From NCBI GenBank assembly GCA_963932465.1, contig OZ010800.1:94600807-94664806 (forward strand): a stretch of 64,000 nt of DNA, read 5' to 3'. This DNA comes from Maratus speciosus. Its lineage: Eukaryota; Arthropoda; Arachnida; Araneae; Salticidae. Positions 61,051 to 64,000 of the stretch are shown one piece after another (within the stretch, counting starts at the first letter, position 1; the number at the start of each line of letters is the position of its first letter). The position numbers and the translations under genes are program-made. The notes beneath the pieces are model-generated. The model was not told the DNA's origin. It worked only from the letters and a program-made list of their open reading frames with translations, and did not search any database.

Positions 61051-62306
61051 TTACAAAGTATAGTATTATGATATGTTTTACTAGAAACTTTCCAGTTTTC
61101 ATTCGAAATTTTACAAAATTTCGCGATGTGAAATTTACGGAAGCATTTGAAGCACCTTCCTTCCCTTTTCAATTTTTCTCGCATTTCCGGAATGGTGAAA
61201 GACGTAAACTTTTCAGTATTTTGATCAGTCTGGTTACAAAGTATGTAGTTATTTTTAATATTTGTGGTTAAGGCAGAAGCTGATGGAACGAAAATTTTAT
61301 AATTTTTCTTATAATTTTCCTTCTTCTCAGGGATTTTTTCAAAATGGTTTAATTGGACAGTGGCCTCGCGAGATTCAATTTCATCTTTAATGAAATTTAT
61401 CAGCTCATTAACATCCCAGTCAGTGTTTTTAATTCGTTTTCTATTAAATTCTAGTGCAATATCTGATGGAATAAGTTTCAGAAGAATCGGACGTAACAAG
61501 TGCCCATATGAACCTGAGGCAACAAGTAAAGAATTAAGATTTCTTATTTGAATTTCGCATTCATCATATAAATCTCTAAGAGCTTTAATGTCACTAGAAT
61601 TTTGTACTGGTTTCAAATTTAGCAGTTTAGCCCTGTGACTATTTATTACCAGGTCATTGCGACCAAAACGATTTTTCAATAATTCTGTAGCATGAGCGTA
61701 ATTTTCCTTAGTCAGCGAAAAGCCTGCTATAGTATTCGCAGCACTTCCGCCCAAAAGTGACTTTAAGTAGGAATATTTATCAATCGGAGTAAAATGTTCA
61801 TTATTGTCAATTTCATTCGAAAATTGACTCCAAAATTCGAGCCATAAATACGAATCACCATAATATTAAGATATATTAAGTTTAGGAAGTTTAATCAAAT
61901 TTTGATTCAGAATTTTCTGACTTTTTAGTAGAGAACTATTGTTGCTACTACTATCACTTTCAATGTCTGAATAATCTTGTTTAGTTTCAGGAGTAACTGT
62001 GTTATCATTTAAAAATTTTGAAATTTTACATTTCCATTCAATAATATTCTCATTATAAGATTCCGATTTCTCGATTTCTTTTTCAAATTCAGTACTTGGA
62101 ACCAGTGGTTCAATTTCAGAATTTAATGATTTTAAAGTTTTCATTTTATCATTTAATTGCTGTTTAAAAAGATCCAGCTGTGATTTTCTATTTTCAATCT
62201 GTAATTCTTGTGTATTATCTAATAAATCCCTTATTTTATCAAATATTTTCGTAGTTTGACTACGAATCGTAGCTCTTTTTTTCTTCAGCGTTTCGAAATC
62301 CATCAT
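61051..62306 (-). pseudogene. BEL Gag (DUF1759-type) with zinc knuckle
   Basis: ATG 62306 (MMDFETLKKKRATIRSQTTK) begins a helical, charged N terminus (146 codons to 61866). After a shift between 61866 and 61754 the DUF1759-like region continues (YLWLEFWSQF, then LLGGSAANTIAGF, then LLKNRFGR). A CCHC knuckle CFKCFRKFHIAKFC lies at 61154-61113. It forms the particle and binds RNA in intact relatives. Confidence 0.88.
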
Positions 62307-62449
62307 AAAATAAAGAATTCAATTTATTCGATACAGTTTAGTTAATAAATATATTATTAATTCAATGTATTCAATATAATTTAATTTGAGGTACTTACCT
62401 CATTCGATGATGAAATCCAGACATCCTGGAAGCTTTGACGCCAGAAAAA

Positions 62450-62814
62450 TGTTACGTCGTCGTTCAGATTGCAGGTTCGGTAAATTCAAATTATTCCATA
62501 GTGCGTTGAAGAATAAGAACGTCTTCATAAATTAGTTCTAATATATATCAAATTCGTAACTTCAATACGTAAACACACTCTACAGCTCAAATTAAACAAC
62601 TTCTTCTTAAAAAAAAAACTTATATACATTTATTTACAAAACAATATTAAATATTATTATTACTCTCATTTGACAGTTCTATTTTTACCGACACACCGGT
62701 TCAAATCAAAAGTTACATCTACACTGAAAAGAAAATCGGAAAACAATAAAAGGGGGTTGCCACAGTGCCGACTGACAGAAAATGGTAAGCATCGCCAACT
62801 TGACATTCTCAACA
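62450..62814 (-). repeat. 5' LTR of BEL element
   Basis: 365 bp, TGTTACGTCG to CTCAACA on the plus strand. Just inside (minus strand) TTTTTCTGGCGTCAAAG is a candidate tRNA primer site starting at TGG. Confidence 0.93.
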
Positions 62815-63061
62815 GAGGCTGTTGTTTTTGATCCTTTTATTTAACAAAAATCTGTTATTTTTATCGTCTTATGATGTTCAGTACAAAAAGTGCATTTTGC
62901 AGTAATATGTCAGAATGATTAAAGATTTCAGATTTATATTGCAATGCTAATTTTACTCTCAACCATTTTTTTTTATTATATCTGACGAAATTATATTTCT
63001 ACTAAATTTGTGAATGACTTCTAATATGCAGCAAAAAGTATACTACAACTTTAAACAGCTA

Positions 63062-63332
63062 TTACTCGGTCAATTTTAATCGCAGAATAACGGGAATTTG
63101 TTTGCCTTACATGCCAGTGTAACAGGGAAATTTTACTAAATATAACTTATAGGACTGGGGGACCGTACAAAAATTTAGATTCTGTAATTCTTCACTAAGA
63201 TGTTTTTTTGCTTCAAACTTTTTTTTATCTTAACCCTGCACCTAATTTTGACCATTTTTGCAATTGAAAGTATTCCTCTAGGACCAACGGTTGCGAAAAT
63301 AAAGGTCGGTCAAGTTATACGTGGACACACTG
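63062..63332 (-). repeat. Right inverted arm of the TIR transposon
   Basis: Ends GTTATACGTGGACACACTG followed by TA; pairs with 55171-55445. Confidence 0.75.
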
Positions 63333-63334
63333 TA

Positions 63335-64000
63335 TAATGTAGTCGCTGTTTTAAGGTAGTAATTCTAGGTTCCTTAATTGAAACTATTTTTTAGGTTTAA
63401 GGACTTTGTATCCTGTTTGTAATAAATACAATGATTTATCACATTTTTTGCAAATTCTTAGTAAACCTAGCTAAAATTTCTTAACAGTAAGATATCTGAA
63501 AAACATATTTTATTCTTTAAACAGCTGAATCGTAGTCAGTCGACAATTTTACAACTAAAATTATCTATAGTTTATGTAACGACAAATTAATATATATAAA
63601 AAAAACTTCGAGTAATATGACTGCAGTACATAGCACTCGTAACTCCCCTATATTAAGAATTCTTCCCTTATTTAAATTATTGTAATTTTTGGCATTATTA
63701 TGTACTTTAAGTAATATGAAACAAAATTTCCATCTAGACGACGACAAAAAAGTAATTTATAACAAATTAGTAATTATCTGAATTACCAGACTATATATTT
63801 CTTTATTTTGCTTCACTCGAAATGCTTTTTTCTACATAAATAATTACGATGGTTGTATTTCCCTCATAATTTGTTTTATCAGTGAATATTTATTTAAGAG
63901 ATCGTATGTCGCTGTCATAATTAAATGATAATATTTATATACATCCCTTAAGGCTAGCGTCCGTATTTTGTTTATAAAGAAAAATCTATATTTTCTTATG
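63335..64000. other. Non-coding spacer
   Basis: AT-rich; nothing recognised. Confidence 0.4.

Larger units (their letters stand above)
56430..62819 (-). mobile_element. BEL/Pao LTR retrotransposon, full length, defective
   Basis: Two ~364-bp LTRs (56435-56797 and 62450-62814), both ending TG...CA, flanked by GAGGC (56430-56434 and 62815-62819). The minus-strand interior codes, in order, Gag, aspartic protease, RT, RNase H and integrase in BEL/Pao order. The LTRs differ by about 14 substitutions in 363, roughly 4%, so the insertion is not very recent. At least seven stops or frameshifts interrupt the single gag-pol frame. Confidence 0.95.
55171..63332. mobile_element. Non-autonomous TIR transposon (TA target) hosting a BEL element
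   Basis: Ends CAGTGTGTCCACGTATAAC on both sides, flanked by TA (55169-55170 and 63333-63334). The outer 55 bases differ at about three places, and weaker inverted similarity runs about 270 bases inward (55171-55445 against 63062-63332). Without the BEL insertion it is about 1.78 kb. No transposase is seen. The TA target and CAGTG start suggest a Tc1/mariner relative. Confidence 0.8.

Overview
The window is AT-rich, intron-poor, repeat-dominated eukaryotic DNA. It carries BEL/Pao, Ty3/gypsy-type Gag, Tc1/mariner, piggyBac, hAT and Penelope-like sequences together, which points to an arthropod; I cannot narrow it further. I recognise no host gene. Nearly every protein-like stretch belongs to a transposable element, and most are broken by frameshifts or stops. 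The many short open frames elsewhere look like chance.

Layout. 1-14455: two long near-identical units (about 7.6 kb period) of a retroelement with a Gag-like gene but no visible pol, joined through a candidate 823-bp LTR. 14456-14835: a small repeat rich in TTGGCG/CGCCAA motifs, a second copy of which lies inverted at about 51480-53875 and is split there by a non-LTR retrotransposon fragment. 16146-18310: short repeats, then a decayed piggyBac transposase split by a hAT MITE with a perfect 8-bp target duplication. 21640-23506: diverged tandem repeats. 23512-28845: an LTR element with GGTCC target duplications and an internal region that shows no coding capacity. 30738-31292: a tandem pair with AT-rich minisatellites.

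34185-36306: a compact element with ~585-bp terminal inverted repeats that contain between them one gene of an unrecognised Cys/Ser-containing protein. 36392-39607: extremely AT-rich DNA with a 416-residue reverse transcriptase of Penelope-like type on the minus strand, whose YxDD motif reads YIND. 39705-39948: a second hAT MITE. 39988-42600: decayed Tc1 and mariner copies, with a 17-bp-TSD insertion in one. 43190-46240: a decayed Penelope-like RT with a complete 1522-bp Tc1 element inside it and a possible GIY-YIG remnant beyond. 47925-50040: a higher-order tandem array with poly-C tracts. 55171-63332: a TIR element (TA target) interrupted by a complete-length but defective BEL/Pao retrotransposon with GAGGC target duplications.

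The elements do not form a pathway. What links them is nesting: at least six insertions of one element in another can be read with their target duplications, so relative ages can be ordered. The two LTR-type elements without pol and the long-TIR element with the unknown gene are the least conventional items.
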